A DNA stretch of 64,000 bases from Muscardinus avellanarius (GCA_963383645.1 OY726559.1:126856721-126920720), one strand, 5' to 3'; shown: positions 41,926 through 53,740, counted from the first letter of the stretch. Translations and numbers: made by a program. The notes: generated by a model not told the origin, from the letters alone.

Positions 41926-42689
41926 CTTTAATTTATGTAATTTGATCTCTTATTCTTCCATTTAATAGTGAAGGGAATTCTTTGAAATAGCTACATTAAA
42001 TGAAGGAAAAAAATAGCCCAGAGATATTCAATGCCTTACTCAAAGTCACAGAGTTAGTGATAGATATGATAGACATGAATTCTGGACACATATGGAAGTA
42101 CTCTGTCTACATGTTAACTAGAGTTTTAGATCTAGCCCACCACTGCCTCCTATATACCATGATTTGGATGCAAATATCTGAGCTAGAGTAAAAAGTTTTC
42201 TAAATTTTTCAATGTTTTTGCTTTATAGCACAAATTCAGGTAACCCTAGATACCACCTTCACATTCCAAATAAAATGAAATTATGGGTAAGATGGTTAAA
42301 TATATGAAAATAAGAAATAAAAATGTGCAGGTTCCAGGAATGAAAAAGAAGCTAAAAAGTGAAGAGGTAAAGTCAGGAGAAGTTAAAGATAGGGCTGCGT
42401 GTGCTATCAACCCACTAGGTGCCACGGGCCAGGGAATGGAACACCTGATCTGATGAGGAAGGAGTTGAACTTGGGCAGCTGGCATGGGCAATTTGCCACT
42501 GTCCAAAGAAACTCAGATAAGTAGCCTGAGCAGTGGTGTAGGGGACACATAAGTCACTTGAGACTGGGAGTGGCAAAGCATTTGCCTCAGAAAGAAAGTA
42601 AAGTCCATTCTAATTGTTGTGTGAGATAGGCTGGCAGGGACCAAATTCATATTGCCTGAGAGGCACGGGGATCCAGCTTAAAAAAGGTT
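41926..42689. other. No recognised gene or repeat
   Basis: Unique-looking sequence. An 86-codon minus frame (42246-42506) has no recognisable domain. Confidence 0.4.
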
Positions 42690-43245
42690 CAATAAAAAAA
42701 AAAAAACAGACACATTGAAGGAATCAGCTGAGGTGTCCATCAACAGAGGAGCAGGTAGAAAATGTATATACCAAATGGAATAGTATTCTACCATAAACAA
42801 GAATGAAATCCTGTTATTCATAGTAACACGAGACAACTGAAGGACATTATGTTAAGTGAAATAAGCCAGACACAGAAAAACAAATGCTGTGTGTTCTCAC
42901 TTGTATGTGGAATCTAAAGATGTTGATGTCATTAAAGTAGGAAGTAGAATAGTGGTCAGCAGAGGTTAGGAAGGGTAGGAGGAAAAAGGCACAGAAGAAG
43001 GACAGATAACAGGTACCAAAGTATATTAGAGAGGAAGAATGTGTTTTAGTGTTCTACAGTGCAATAGAGTGGCAACGGTTGGCAACAATTATTTATGTAT
43101 TTTATAAAGAGCTATAATATGGGGAAGAAGGGAGTGGGTAGGAAGCCAGGGGATAGCCCACCAACTGCTGTGTGCATGTATATCACTATCACTCTTAACT
43201 GCTTCATAACGTAAGACTATAATGCCCCAATAAAAGTGTAAAAGT
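42690..43245 (+). mobile_element. L1 3' region and tail, sense
   Basis: GGTGTCCATCAACAGAGGAG, TGTTAAGTGAAATAAGCCAG, GTGTGTTCTCACTTGTATGT and GGTCAGCAGAGGTTAGGAAG are the standard L1 ORF2-end/3' UTR series. It ends in ACGTAAGACTATAATGCCCC before AATAAAA, the local tail motif. Confidence 0.85.
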
Positions 43246-43524
43246 AAGTAATGAGAAAAAAGTTTCAGGACGTTTCTTCCCAGAAGTCACAATGAGAGTA
43301 CTCTGTTGCTATATTCTCAAGATAATCTCTAGAAGAATAAAGAAGATATACTTTCACAGTCAGTAAAGAGAAAAATGGATGAGATTAAAAAAAAAAAAGC
43401 CTCCCTAAGCTTGGATCAATTCAAAAGCAACAGGAAAGAGATGAAAAGATTTTCAAAAGGTAACTAGAAAACATAGTGCAGTATAAATAAGTCCATATAT
43501 GTGAGTTATAAATATAAATGGTCT
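43246..43524 (+). mobile_element. Diverged L1 fragment (weak)
   Basis: AGCAACAGGAAAGAGATGAA and ATATAAATGGTCTAAAATAA resemble the L1 region upstream of ORF2. It forms the target into which the next element inserted. Confidence 0.4.
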
Positions 43525-43539
43525 AAAATAAGTGGTCAT

Positions 43540-43710
43540 GTACATATGTGGGAATACGAATGCCAACCTCAACATCTTGTATGAGGAAGGGGGGAGCGAG
43601 GAGGAGCCAGGGAAACTCACCAAGTACTGTGTGCATGTAAGTCACCACCACTACGAACTGCGTTATGATGTGAGACTATACTGAACCGATAAAGGCATAA
43701 AGATATAATA
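43540..43710 (+). mobile_element. L1 3' end, 171 bp, exact 15-bp TSD
   Basis: A severely 5'-truncated L1: GGGGGGAGCGAGGAGGAGCC tract, CACCAAGTACTGTGTGCATG, TTATGATGTGAGACTATACT, A-rich end. AAAATAAGTGGTCAT is identical at 43525-43539 and 43711-43725, which proves target-primed insertion and fixes both boundaries. Confidence 0.97.
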
Positions 43711-43887
43711 AAAATAAGTGGTCATATTAGTTAAAATTAAGAATTATGTTCATCTAAACCTAAGGGCACTAAAAGGTTGAAAATAAGAAAACAAGAATGA
43801 ACAAATACAATCTAGAGAGCATTACTAAAAATTTACAGAATGGATTTTTAAGATGAAAAACATTATTATAGATAAAAATGTTATCTA

Positions 43888-44050
43888 TAATCTGGGTATG
43901 GTGGCACATGCCTGTAATCCTAATACTTGTGATGTTGAGACAGGAGGATCCAGCCAGCCTCAGCTACTTAGTGATAACTTCCCCAACTTAGTGAGACCTT
44001 GCTTCAAAATAAAAAATAAAATAGGGCTAGGGGTAGAGCTTAGTTCCACA
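43888..44050 (+). mobile_element. B1-dID-type SINE, old, 3' truncated
   Basis: TGGGTATGGTGGCACATGCC, AGCCTCAGCTACTTAGTGAT and GGGCTAGGGGTAGAGCTTAG, then loss of the box. GTTATCTATA before and GTTATCTACA after look like a decayed target duplication. Confidence 0.88.
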
Positions 44051-44719
44051 GAAGAAGTTATCTACATAATGATAAAAATATAATCCATTAGAAAACTACA
44101 ATTCTAAATTTGAACACTAAAAATTCAAAATTGACAGATTGATATAAAGAAATGGAAATACCCATAATATTAAAAGGAGATTTTCACATGTAACTTACTA
44201 TAGTGACACTTCTTGCACTGAGTCTTTAATAAGAATATAGAATATTTGAACAATATGATCAACACACTTAATATAATGAATAAAAAACTTATACCCAACA
44301 ATTGTAGATTATAAATTCTTCTCATAAATGTATTTATCATTTATAAACAGTTTACCACAAAGCATGTCTTATAAATCAAGGCCAAAGAGTCTCAGAAAAT
44401 GTCAAATGAATGTTAGCATACACATTACATTTCTGAATGAAGTATAAGTAATTTAAAAATCACTACAAAAGAGAAAAATTAATTCCATATACTTGAGAAA
44501 TGAAAACTTATCCTTAACTTACAAGTCAAGAAATAATTCATAGTGAACAATTGAAAATATTTGAAACCAAAGACTAACAAAAGTATGATATATAAAAAGA
44601 TGTAGGAGGTAGCTATAGGAATGTATACATAGAAATTTATTCCTTAACTGATTCTATTAGAAAAAAATTGAAAATCAATAATCTTAGCATGCTTCTCAAC
44701 AAAACTAGAAAATAGAATG

Positions 44720-45267
44720 AAATAAAATAATATATAAGGTGTTTTCCATTCTTGTCCATGATGACAAGGTTGTATGACATTACCCTACCAGTAAGAGTAA
44801 CTCTGCAAGCCAGGTAAAATCTATAAAAGAACTATTTGAACACATCAGAGATCAAACAATGTGGACAGGACTTTAGAGTCTCTTCTCAAGGAGAGGATTA
44901 GTATTGAGACTGCCAATGAGCCAGAGACAGAAGTTGGAGTGTGGAGAAATAAGATGCTGAAGTTTGAATTGGAACTGGAAGGATGGAAGGTGAGCAGGAC
45001 TTGGGGAGTTCTGACCTCAAAGAGATAGAGACTAAAGAAAGTGAGCCGGAGATGCACATGCAGTCTTCAGAGAGCTGATGTCAGTTCCTAGGCTGCGTGT
45101 GAAGCAGAAAGTGGTATCTACCAAGCTACAGAGTATGGCCAGAGGCTTTGGTTATAGAAAAAGACATAGGAGCTGGGCACCAACCAAGGTGGAGAGGCCC
45201 TGGTGCATGCCCATGCTTCTGGGCCACAAAATGACTTTTAGTATCAAGAATTTAGAAGACTCAATGT
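44720..45267. other. Unassigned block inside the old L1
   Basis: GC-richer than the L1 around it, with a 64-codon plus frame (45078-45272) and a 70-codon minus frame. It may be a later insertion or a non-L1 spacer. I do not recognise it. Confidence 0.3.
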
Positions 45268-45717
45268 CATAAAGATATAAGTTCTGCTTTATTTATACTA
45301 ACATTTCAATGAAACTCCATTAAAAATCCACAAATTCTTTGGTAGAGCTTGACAAGTTACTCCTAAAATTGGTGGCAATGTGTCACCAATAGCCAAGGCA
45401 ACTTAGATGAAAAATGAGATTAATGATATACTCTGTCAGATATGAAATTTTTCTATAAAGCTCTAGTTGGTGAAATGGGATGGAATTAACAGATAGAAGA
45501 CAGATAAACCAATGGGAAAAAATAAAATACATAAATGCAAACGTGAAACAGGCAAAACTAAAGAATAGTTAGAAAAAAAGGAGGAAATTTTTATAAAAGT
45601 TAGTGGTAGAATTAATTATTCATATACATGTTAAAGTAAAATTGAATACTCATCTCACATCATACTCAAAATAAATTCCATATGGGCTTAAACACTAAAT
45701 TGAGGTAGTAAAACTTT

Positions 45718-45914
45718 GAGGGGTACTGAGGATTGAACCCAAGGAAATTCTACTTCAGAACTGTACCCTTAACTCCTTTTAAACATTTTGGAAAGAGGGT
45801 CTTGCTAAGTTGCAGAGCATCTCACTAAGTTGCTGAGGCTGGCCTTGAATCTGTGATTTTTCTATCTCAGCCTCTCAAATATTGGAATTATAGGATTGCA
45901 CAACTGTTCCTGAA
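45718..45914 (-). mobile_element. B1-dID-type SINE, old copy, in L1
   Basis: GAGGATTGAACCCAAGGAAA, GTCTTGCTAAGTTGCAGAGC, TCACTAAGTTGCTGAGGCTG and a decayed B1 end. It splits the old L1 ORF2. Confidence 0.9.
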
Positions 45915-47000
45915 GCAAAACTTTTTAAATTAAAAGAAATTGGAAAATATTTTTATGATTTAAATTGGAAGGATTTATATAACAAGGAAAATATAGACAA
46001 ATATTAAGTTAATAGATTAAAGGCTTTGACTATAATAATTGAAAATTTCTATAAACTTAAAGCCACAAAAATCTCAGTTAGGGAGGAGATTTTTTCAATA
46101 TATACTGCTGGAATTAGTTAGCATTGTGATAATTCTGAAACATCCTATAAATCAAGAACAAGTTAAATTTGAAAAAGGTTAGAAATAAGAAAAAGAAATT
46201 CAAGTTGCAAAAGTAAAAATGTGAAAATAAGAAATGCATTACCAGCAACTAGAGAAATAAATCACAAGTGAAAATCATATGGTTCTGTGATTTCAAACCC
46301 ATCAAAATAGCAAATATTAAAATGCCAGTCACCCCAGGAATTGATGAACATACAGGGTGGGACGAACTGATATTTATAACTGGTAGAAGGCTAAGTTACT
46401 AGTAATTTTAGAGAACAGTTTGACAAAATCCATTTAAATTGACAATACAGATTTGCTACTACTACACACCAATTTCTTGTATGTATTTCCTCTGGAAAAA
46501 AAAATCTTGCACATATATACAAGTTGGTATGTAAAAGAAAACATCAAGCATCAGGTAGCATTTTTGGTAATTGCAAAAACTTAAGGAAAACTTAAAGCCT
46601 AACAATGTAAAAATAGTAATGTAATATAGTATACAATGTTTATGGCAGGGAGTATAATACAGAATTGAAAAGAAAAACAGACATCTATATATCATCATGG
46701 CTAAGTAAAAATTTTAAGTTGAAAAATGAATGTAGCACAAGGATACCATGTGACACTATTTTATACAGTCTAAAAATAAGCAGCACTACATATTATTTGA
46801 TGAAAAATGTACATGTAAGGGACTGAAGACTATCAAATTGAGAAGTGTTTATCTCTGGAGGTGGGAGGGAGAAGTAACAGCAATTGAAAAGAGATAAATG
46901 GGGGCTTCAAAAGCATTTGTATCATTTTATTTGTTAAGCTGAGCAATGCTACACAGATCTCCATTATACTTTTCTTCTATATCTGAAATACTTTACTACA

Positions 47001-47219
47001 GAACAATGGGCCAGAATTGGTAAATCTAGGAGGCCCTGTTAGAAGCAAAGGCTTCACTGTTTGATAAGATCACCTCCACAATCTAGTACACTGCTGAGAA
47101 GCCGCTGTGGAAGACAACCCATGAAAATAAGCCAACGGCAAAAGATATAAGGCTCATCAGGAGACTCACCCCCATGCAAGAGACTCAGCGGCCTGAACAA
47201 ATGAGAGAACTCACTGTCG
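47001..47219. other. No recognised repeat
   Basis: Short balanced stretch between L1 pieces. Confidence 0.3.
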
Positions 47220-48205
47220 GGAGACTAAAGGAAGCAGAGCAGTTTCCAAGGACTTCAAAATAAGTATGTTTAGAAATGTTCAAAGAGATAAAGGAATCAA
47301 CTGATCTCCTCCTGCTACCAGTCAGTATGTGAACAGAATAAGCAGATTGGAAAGTAAATGTGTATTCGAGAAATGAAAAGCTATCATAATTGTAAGACTC
47401 AACGGAACACCTCAAAGAAGTCTTTAAAACTACCAGAAGAGATAAGACGGATAACCCGTGAGGAGCAACTTTCAGCCTGACCAGACTTCTCATCAGCCAG
47501 AAGGTGATCTGGGAAGAGTGGGAGCCCACCAGTGACTGGCCAGAGACCAAAGTGCAGTTGCCAACCAGCAGCCTTTGCTTACCCATGTGACCTCTGGAGA
47601 AGGAGGGGGTAAAGATAGCTTAAAACATACAGAGAGACTGCATCAATTGCCGAAATCATGTTCCGATGAGTGAAATAGACCCGAGAAGGGAAGAGGAGAC
47701 TCCAAGTGGCAATGGTGAGAATATGAGTGTGCTCATCAAAAAAAAAAAAAATAGTCAAGGGTAAGAAAAATAGTAACAGATATGCATTGAAACACATTAC
47801 CAGACATGAAGGGTTCTGTTGGGTTGGGAGAGGTTTAGACAGAAGTAAAAATGTTCTCTATTTTCTCTGTCTTGTTTAAGTGGATAAACATGTTGATTAG
47901 CTTTAGGCTTCATTAGATACATACAAAGTTGAATATGGGTGTTACAATTTTTTTAAGGGCAGTCACATAAAGAATAAAAAAGAAATTTATAATGTGTGAA
48001 CTAGCAAATAGCTAAAATATCATTGGAAAACTCTCACTTCAACAGAAGTCAGGAGATTCAGAAAGAAAGAGAAGGGGCTTGAGAAGAAAAGAAGGGGGAA
48101 GGGGAGAGGACTAGCAACCAAAACAATGTGGTAAAAAAAAATCCTAATAGGATGTTGGCTTTAATCCAAATGTCACAATATAAATGGTACATTGTTAATG
48201 AAGCA
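47220..48205 (+). mobile_element. Diverged L1 ORF1/5' region fragments (weak)
   Basis: TTTAGAAATGTTCAAAGAGA, GAAATGAAAAGCTATCATAA and, near the end, TTTAATCCAAATGTCACAAT resemble the ORF1 and inter-ORF parts of old L1s. The middle (47450-47960) is unassigned. A 133-codon minus frame (47185-47586) is antisense to it and not credible as a gene. Confidence 0.4.
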
Positions 48206-48592
48206 ATACGTAGGTTTTGGTTAGAGCCCCCGGTTATTCAAATAGTAATGTAGATATCGCTGTGAAGGAGTTTGCAGATGTGATTAAAGTCCATCATCAG
48301 CTGACTTTAAGTAAAGGAGATCATCCTAGCCAGTCCGGGAAGGCTTGCTGTGGTGCTGAGATGCCTCATGATCAGAACTGAGGTTTCCCTGAAGAAGAGG
48401 AAATTGAGTCTGTGGATTGCAGCATCAGCTCATTCCTGGGAGTTCAGCTTGCCCTTTCTGACAGTCTGCCCTGCGATTGCAGATCAACCCAGCCAGCCTT
48501 ATAATTGCGTGATCCAATCCCTTGCAATAAATCTTTATATATATTTGGTTCTGTTTCTTTGGTTGAACCCTGACTGATCTATGTAAATGGAT
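48206..48592 (+). mobile_element. MaLR-type solitary LTR (probable)
   Basis: TTTGCAGATGTGATTAAAGT near the 5' side, GGAGATCATCCTAGCC in the middle, CAATCCCTTGCAATAAATCT and GGTTCTGTTTCTTTGGTTGA at the 3' end: the layout of an ERVL-MaLR (MLT1-like) LTR with its polyadenylation AATAAA. The exact family is uncertain. Confidence 0.55.
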
Positions 48593-48894
48593 TAGACTCA
48601 CATTGTCACAGGCACAGATTCTCCAGAATAAATAAAGACAAGTAAAAATGCTCTTTGGGAGAAGCACACCTAAAACATGAAGAAGGCTGGGGATGAAGGG
48701 TCAGGAGAGCTCTGCCAACAGGCACAGGCACACTGAAGAATGGCGGGGTGTCCGGGAGCACCGTGATGCTTCCAAGACAGCATGAACGTGCCATGCCTAC
48801 AGGGAAATCTCAGCCCCTCTGGGTCTCTGGAGAACTTGGTCATTCTCTTTAATTTCTCAGAAGAGTCCAGACACCACCCAAGTTAAACTTGTAC
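48593..48894. other. No recognised gene or repeat
   Basis: Unique-looking sequence. It contains GGCGGGGTGTCCGGGAGCAC, a small CpG-bearing patch. Confidence 0.3.
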
Positions 48895-49225
48895 ATTCTT
48901 CAACTTTTAATTTTGGAATAATTATAGATTAGCAGCAGGTTGTACAGCTTGAAGAGAGAGGCCAGTTCCCTCAGTGGTTACAACCCAGGTAACTGAAGCG
49001 TAATATTAATACTGAAACCAGGAGACTTACTTCCTAGGTGTTTGTAGTCCTGTGGTCTTATCTCATGTGTGGATTCCTGTACCTGATCCCACAACTGAGG
49101 GCCAACGCTGTCACAGTACCACTATGACTCTCTTGTACTACCTCTTTAGAGTCACGGCCACTGATTCCCCACTCCATCCTGACTCCTGGAAATCGGAAAT
49201 CTGTTCTCCATCTTTATAAACTTGC
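48895..49225 (-). mobile_element. L1M-type 3' end, antisense
   Basis: TTTTAATTTTGGAATAATTA, GGTTGTACAGCTTGAAGAGA, TCTCATGTGTGGATTCCTGT and AAATCTGTTCTCCATCTTTA are the antisense old L1 3' UTR in order. Confidence 0.75.
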
Positions 49226-49352
49226 TAAGTTAACAACAATAATTAATAAATGCTGCATTGAAAGAATTTGTAATTTATTAGTGTAGATAATGTGTACATA
49301 CAAATAAATGTGTTAGAAAGTATCTTAAAGAAGGTGGATATGAGTGCAGTGT

Positions 49353-49534
49353 GTGTGTGTCTCACTGTGGATTAAACCCAGGGGCATTCTACCTCCAAGC
49401 TACACTCCCACTCCTTTTTATTTTAAAACAGGGTCTCACTAGATTGCTGAGAGTTTTGCTATGCTGCTGAAATTCTCCTGTCTTAGCCCCCCCAAGTCCT
49501 GGGATTATAGGCATGCACCACCACATTCAGCTGA
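49353..49534 (-). mobile_element. B1-dID-type SINE, old copy
   Basis: (TG)n then GGATTAAACCCAGGGGCATT, GTCTCACTAGATTGCTGAGA and reversed B1 half GGCATGCACCACCACATTCA. Confidence 0.92.
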
Positions 49535-49539
49535 CAAAG

Positions 49540-50075
49540 ATCTTTTATGGTAAGAAGATTTAACGTGACATCTACCCTCTTAACAATAACAACAAAAATT
49601 TCTGCTGATAGAAATCAAGCCCAGGACCTTGTGCATGCTAGGCAAGTGCTCTACCACTGAGCTATACCCCCTGCTCTTGATAAATTTTAACCTTATGACA
49701 CAGTTCTGTTAACTATAGACACAGTGTTGCAGAGCAGATACTTAGCACTTAATCACCATGCAAAGCCAAAACTTTATACCCACTGAATAATAACTTCCTG
49801 CTGTCCCCTTCCCCAGAACCCTGAAAACCACCATTTTGCTCTCAGATTTCAATATGTTTGGCTCTTTTATATACTATGTATGTGACATCATTTAGCATTA
49901 GTCCCTCAGTGACTAGCTTATTTCACTTAGCATAATGCCCTCAAGTTCTAGATAGGTTGTTGCATATTGCAGGGATTCCTTCTTTTTTAAGGACGAACGA
50001 ACACTGCACTGTATATATCTACCACATTTTATTATCCAGTTGCCTGTTGATGGTTATTTAAGTTAACTGGGAGAA
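49540..50075 (-). mobile_element. L1M-type 3' end, antisense, split by ID SINE
   Basis: After the ID element: CACAGTTCTGTTAACTATAG, CCCAGAACCCTGAAAACCAC, CTTATTTCACTTAGCATAAT, ACTGCACTGTATATATCTAC and CAGTTGCCTGTTGATGG in antisense L1 order. Confidence 0.8.
49604..49680 (-). mobile_element. ID SINE (tRNA-Ala-derived), nearly intact
   Basis: On the minus strand: GGGGGTATAGCTCAGTGGTA with AGAGCACTTGCCTAGCATGC, then the B-box region AAGGTCCTGGGCTTGA. The A-box TAGCTCAGTGG and B-box of the internal RNA polymerase III promoter are recognisable. It is a retroposed copy, not a tRNA gene. Confidence 0.9.
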
Positions 50076-50339
50076 TGAGGAATGATGGAAAAATTGAGAG
50101 AGGATTGGATTGGAGAGGGGCAGCTTAGAGTCTGGCCACTAGTTGTAATGAACGGGGGTCAGGGACAGGGCGGAGCCTCCAAAGCATCTTAGAGGTCTCA
50201 GGCCTGAAGAGCAGGTGGAAGATGGTGGAACTGGAGGAGGAGGAATACGTTTCAAGTGGACAAGAAACTTCAGCTCATAATTTTTCTTTTCTTTTTCTTT
50301 TCTTTTTCTTTATGTTTTTCATGTGTGTATGCATGCGTG

Positions 50340-50405
50340 CATGTATGTTATCAGAAATTGAACCCAAGGGCCAACTCCGAGGTACACTCCCAGCCCCATT
50401 TTGTC
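50340..50405 (-). mobile_element. ID-like SINE 3' fragment
   Basis: AAATTGAACCCAAGGGCCAA and CTCCGAGGTACACTCCCAGC resemble the reversed 3' half of an older B1-dID copy. The B1 half is absent; a poly-T run follows. Confidence 0.6.
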
Positions 50406-50523
50406 TAAATTTTTTTTTTTTTTTTTTGGTGGTACTGTGGTTCCTGGAATCCCTTCTACCTCCGGGCTACACTCCCAGACCTATTTTATTTTTGGAAACA
50501 GGGTCTCTTAAGCCAGCACTTAA
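50406..50523 (-). mobile_element. B1-dID SINE, short-linker, 5' truncated
   Basis: T-run, GGTACTGTGGTTCCTGGAAT, CCTACCTCCGGGCTACACTC-type box and GTCTCTTAAGCCAGCACTTA, then it stops. The whole B1 half is missing, as with incomplete reverse transcription. Confidence 0.9.
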
Positions 50524-51087
50524 GAACTTGCCTCTAAGTAGAACCCAGATGAAAGATATTTAACCCTAGACCCATCAATTGGCTTCAAGCAGTCCTGGTT
50601 GTGTGTAAAATGATGGGAGAGGTGCATGCCTTTTTTCTTGAGCATGGTCTTAGAGCACTTTTAAGGTGGTCTAGTAAGACTCGCCAAGCTCAGATCCTGC
50701 CTCCTGGGGCCCTGTCAGATCCAGGAGCTGCAGTACTGAGCACAGCTCCCGCCCCAGCCTGAGCGTGGCCTGTTGTGCTGGAAGAAGCTTCAGCCAGTGT
50801 GGAGGGGACACAGATTTTCTAGCTCTGTTTCTACTCTGAACTAACATTCACTTCAAACAGTCTCATCCTCTTCTGGCCTCAGTTGCTTATCATTAGAATG
50901 GGAACAGATGTTTGTCCTAGTGGGAGAGGAGACCAGCTGGAGTGGGACTAAAATAAAGGCGTAAATGCACTTTGAATAATGCAGAGCATCCTGAGAAGCC
51001 GTGTGCCCCTGCCGCTCCTTGATGCCTTTGTGTTGGAGCAAGGGTTCCTTCATAATCTTCATCTTCTTTCTCCAATTCTCCCCCTTG
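50524..51087. other. No recognised gene or repeat
   Basis: Unique-looking, moderately GC-rich sequence. Overlapping 91- and 72-codon minus frames (50853-51135) show no domains. Confidence 0.35.
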
Positions 51088-51278
51088 CTTTGGTGCTGGG
51101 GATTGAACCCGGAGCATCCTACCTCCAAGCCACACCCGTGTTAGTCCTTTTTATTTGGAAACATGGTCTCACTAAGTTTCTGAGTTCACTAAATTTTTGA
51201 GGCTGGTTACTAACCTGCAGTCCTGTCTCAGCCTCCCCAAACTGGGATTACAGGCATGTATCACCATGTCTGGGCCTC
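51088..51278 (-). mobile_element. B1-dID-type SINE, old copy
   Basis: GGTGCTGGGGATTGAACCCG, GTCTCACTAAGTTTCTGAGT and reversed B1 half GGCATGTATCACCATGTCTG. Confidence 0.92.
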
Positions 51279-52249
51279 GGCTCCCTTAATTCTGCATTTC
51301 TCTCAACCCTCGCATTCTTCGTTTTCTACATTTCTCTCTCTCTCTTGTCATTTTTAAAATAATCTTATTGGTTTGTTGTGAGATTGTAAGTGATACATCT
51401 ATAAATGTACACCTCCCTTGGCATGTGTCCCTACGATCCCACCTGCAATGTTTTTTGGGCATTGTGGGAAAGACTGAGAGAAGGAAACGATGCTGGATAG
51501 ACAGAGGGTCATTTTAAGAATTGGTTTCTAGGAGGGAAATATTAATATCACCCATTTGTAGAGTCACTTTTTCAAGTTACTTCATATTAACTGCAGTTAA
51601 CTTCATCATAGCAGACCCAGAAGGAAGATTCCTCCACATTCATTTTATTTGGAAACCGACGCACACAGATGGACAGCCCAGGTCATGTGAGTGGCGTGCT
51701 GTGGTGCTGGGGCTGGAATCCATCTTCTAACTCTGGGTGTGAGGTCTCTGCCACCATTCCCTTGGGACTCCTCTTGGGTGGCTGGCTTAGAATCCATCAG
51801 AATGGCATTACTTAGTCACACAGTGAGCAGGTACATATCAGCAAAAGAATAGAGCGACCCTTTCCCTAGTAAGAGGACCCAGGGAGAACTGTCGGTCTCC
51901 CTGCCTGTCTTCAGCTGGGCTCTGACCTTGCAGTTGAGTCTTTCTCTGGCTGCTGACTCTGCTGACTCTCCTCCAGTGTGATTCATTTGGGCCCCAGTGG
52001 GGCCATCATGGGGAAAAGGCCCATCTGGGAGTGTTCACTCCATCCCCCTGTCAAGCAGGGGAAGGAACCGCACTTGCAGAATGAGAAAACTTTCAAGGGG
52101 GCTCTGGCCAGAGGTCGGTTTGCAATTGTGAGAGTGGCGCTTGATCTGGACACGGACACAATGTTTGCTGGATATTATTTCCCAAATGCTGTGCCCTTTT
52201 GCTCTTGCCTGTGGCGATGCATCCTCTGGCCCAAAGGCACAGCAGGCAC
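51279..52249. other. No recognised gene or repeat
   Basis: Unique-looking sequence. A 107-codon plus frame (51978-52301) has no recognisable domain and runs into an old repeat. Confidence 0.35.
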
Positions 52250-52420
52250 CTCACATTTTTTTTTAGAGTACCTACTGTGTGCCAAGTGCTCTGGGGAATA
52301 GGAGAACGAAAGCGGAAGGGCCTGCTTCAGTGCCTCCCAGCCTCAGGAGACAGCAGTGACGTGATGACTCCCAGGGACTTCTGGAGAGGGCTGTGCTCAG
52401 GGGACTGAGGCTGCAAAAGG
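52250..52420 (-). mobile_element. L2-type fragment, antisense (weak)
   Basis: AGAGTACCTACTGTGTGCCA followed by AGTGCTCTGGGGAATAGGAG is the common antisense 3' end of L2/MIR-class elements. Confidence 0.5.
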
Positions 52421-52439
52421 AGAGACCAAGTTGCCAAGC

Positions 52440-53240
52440 TTAAAACATTAACTCCAGTGAAAAGATGCTCCATACCATATGTAATCAGGCAAAAGGAAAT
52501 TAAAATGATGAGATACCCCTGTGCATCTATTAGAACAGCCCAAATTTAGAAAATTGATATCCCCAAGTGCTGAGGAGGAGGCGGAATTGCCAGGTCTCTG
52601 TACTTTTGCTGGGAACACACAATGGCATGATCACTTTAGGGGAGGGCTTGGCTCTTTGTTACAAACTAAACATGCTCTTGCTTTGTAACCTAGAAATCAT
52701 ATGCCTTGGTATTTACCCAAAGCAGCTGAAAACTATCTTCATGTAAAACCCTGCACATGTATTTCCACAGATGCTTTATTCATAATTACTCAAAACTTGG
52801 AAGCAGCCTAGATGTGCTTTGTTCAGTGCAAGGATAGAGTGTGGTCCATGGAGGTGTTGTGCAGTTCTGAAAAGAAAATGAGTTATCAAGCCATGGGTAG
52901 ACATGGAGAATCCTAAAATGTATATGACCAAGTGAATGAAGCCATTTAGGGCAGAAAACTACTCCGTACGATACTATAGTTGTTATGCATTTGCTGAAAC
53001 CCATGGAATGCATACTATCCTAGAGTGAACCCTGATGTAAATAGTGGACTCTGCACGGTAATGATGTGTCAATATAGGTTTATCCACTTCAACAAAAGCG
53101 CCACACTGATGGGGAAGGTTGACTACGGGGAAGGCTGAGCATGCGTGGGTGCAGGGGCACATGGGATGTCTCTATATCATGGGCTCAGTTTTGCTATGAA
53201 CCTCAAACTTCAAAAGAAAATATCGTAGTGTGATCTTCAA
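52440..53240 (+). mobile_element. L1M-type 3' end, sense
   Basis: GATGAGATACCCCTGTGCAT, TTTGTAACCTAGAAATCATA, GAAGCAGCCTAGATGTGCTT, GATGGGGAAGGTTGACTACG and CTCAGTTTTGCTATGAACCT are in L1 3' order. No open frame survives. Confidence 0.8.
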
Positions 53241-53629
53241 TAAACATTTCTTAATTAAATGACTGAATAATCTCTTCCTGAATGAAAGTTAAGGTTTCTC
53301 AGAGAATGTGACAGTTGAAGAAGCCTGATGATGAATAGTTCCCCTCTGGGCAGGGAAGTAGGGACATAAAACTTAGTGAGACTAAGAGGGAAAAGAGAAG
53401 AGTTCAGCACAACAAACAGCACGGAGATGCATGAGCTGCCTGACCATCTTTAAATGACTCACTGTGGCTGGGGTCTTGGTTTTCCAGGAGAAGGGTGGAA
53501 GGAGATAAGAACAAAAACATTTTTTTTTTAATGTCAGGATGCAGAGTCATTATTACCACTGCCATTTTACCTGGAAGGGATCTAGAACTTGAAAAAGTCC
53601 GATGATTCAGCAAAGCGTATGTCCCTTTT
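53241..53629. other. No recognised gene or repeat
   Basis: Unique-looking sequence. Confidence 0.35.
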
Positions 53630-53674
53630 TCTTTTCTTTTCTTTTCTTTTCTTTCTTTTTCTTTTCTTTTCTTT

Positions 53675-53740
<66 letters not shown>

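Larger units (their letters stand above)
43726..47000 (+). mobile_element. Ancient L1 (L1ME-like), ORF2 to 3' UTR, broken
   Basis: Sense L1 in order: AAATTAAGAATTATGTTCAT, CATTTCTGAATGAAGTATAA, GTAGCTATAGGAATGTATAC (ORF2), GAAACTCCATTAAAAATCCA, AGCTTGACAAGTTACTCC, AATAGCCAAGGCAACTTAG (ORF2 3' part), then TTTATCTCTGGAGGTGGGAG in the 3' UTR. Two SINEs and an unassigned block (about 44720-45267) interrupt it. It has no open frame. Confidence 0.7.

Noticed and set aside
48206..48592. Small exon with a polyadenylation signal (AATAAA near 48526)
   Set aside because: The AATAAA and surrounding words fit the 3' end of an MLT1-like LTR, so a host transcript end is not needed to explain it.
49604..49680. 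tRNA gene on the minus strand
   Set aside because: The A-box and B-box are there, but the sequence matches a rodent ID SINE, the acceptor and anticodon arms are not maintained, and the element sits inside an old L1.
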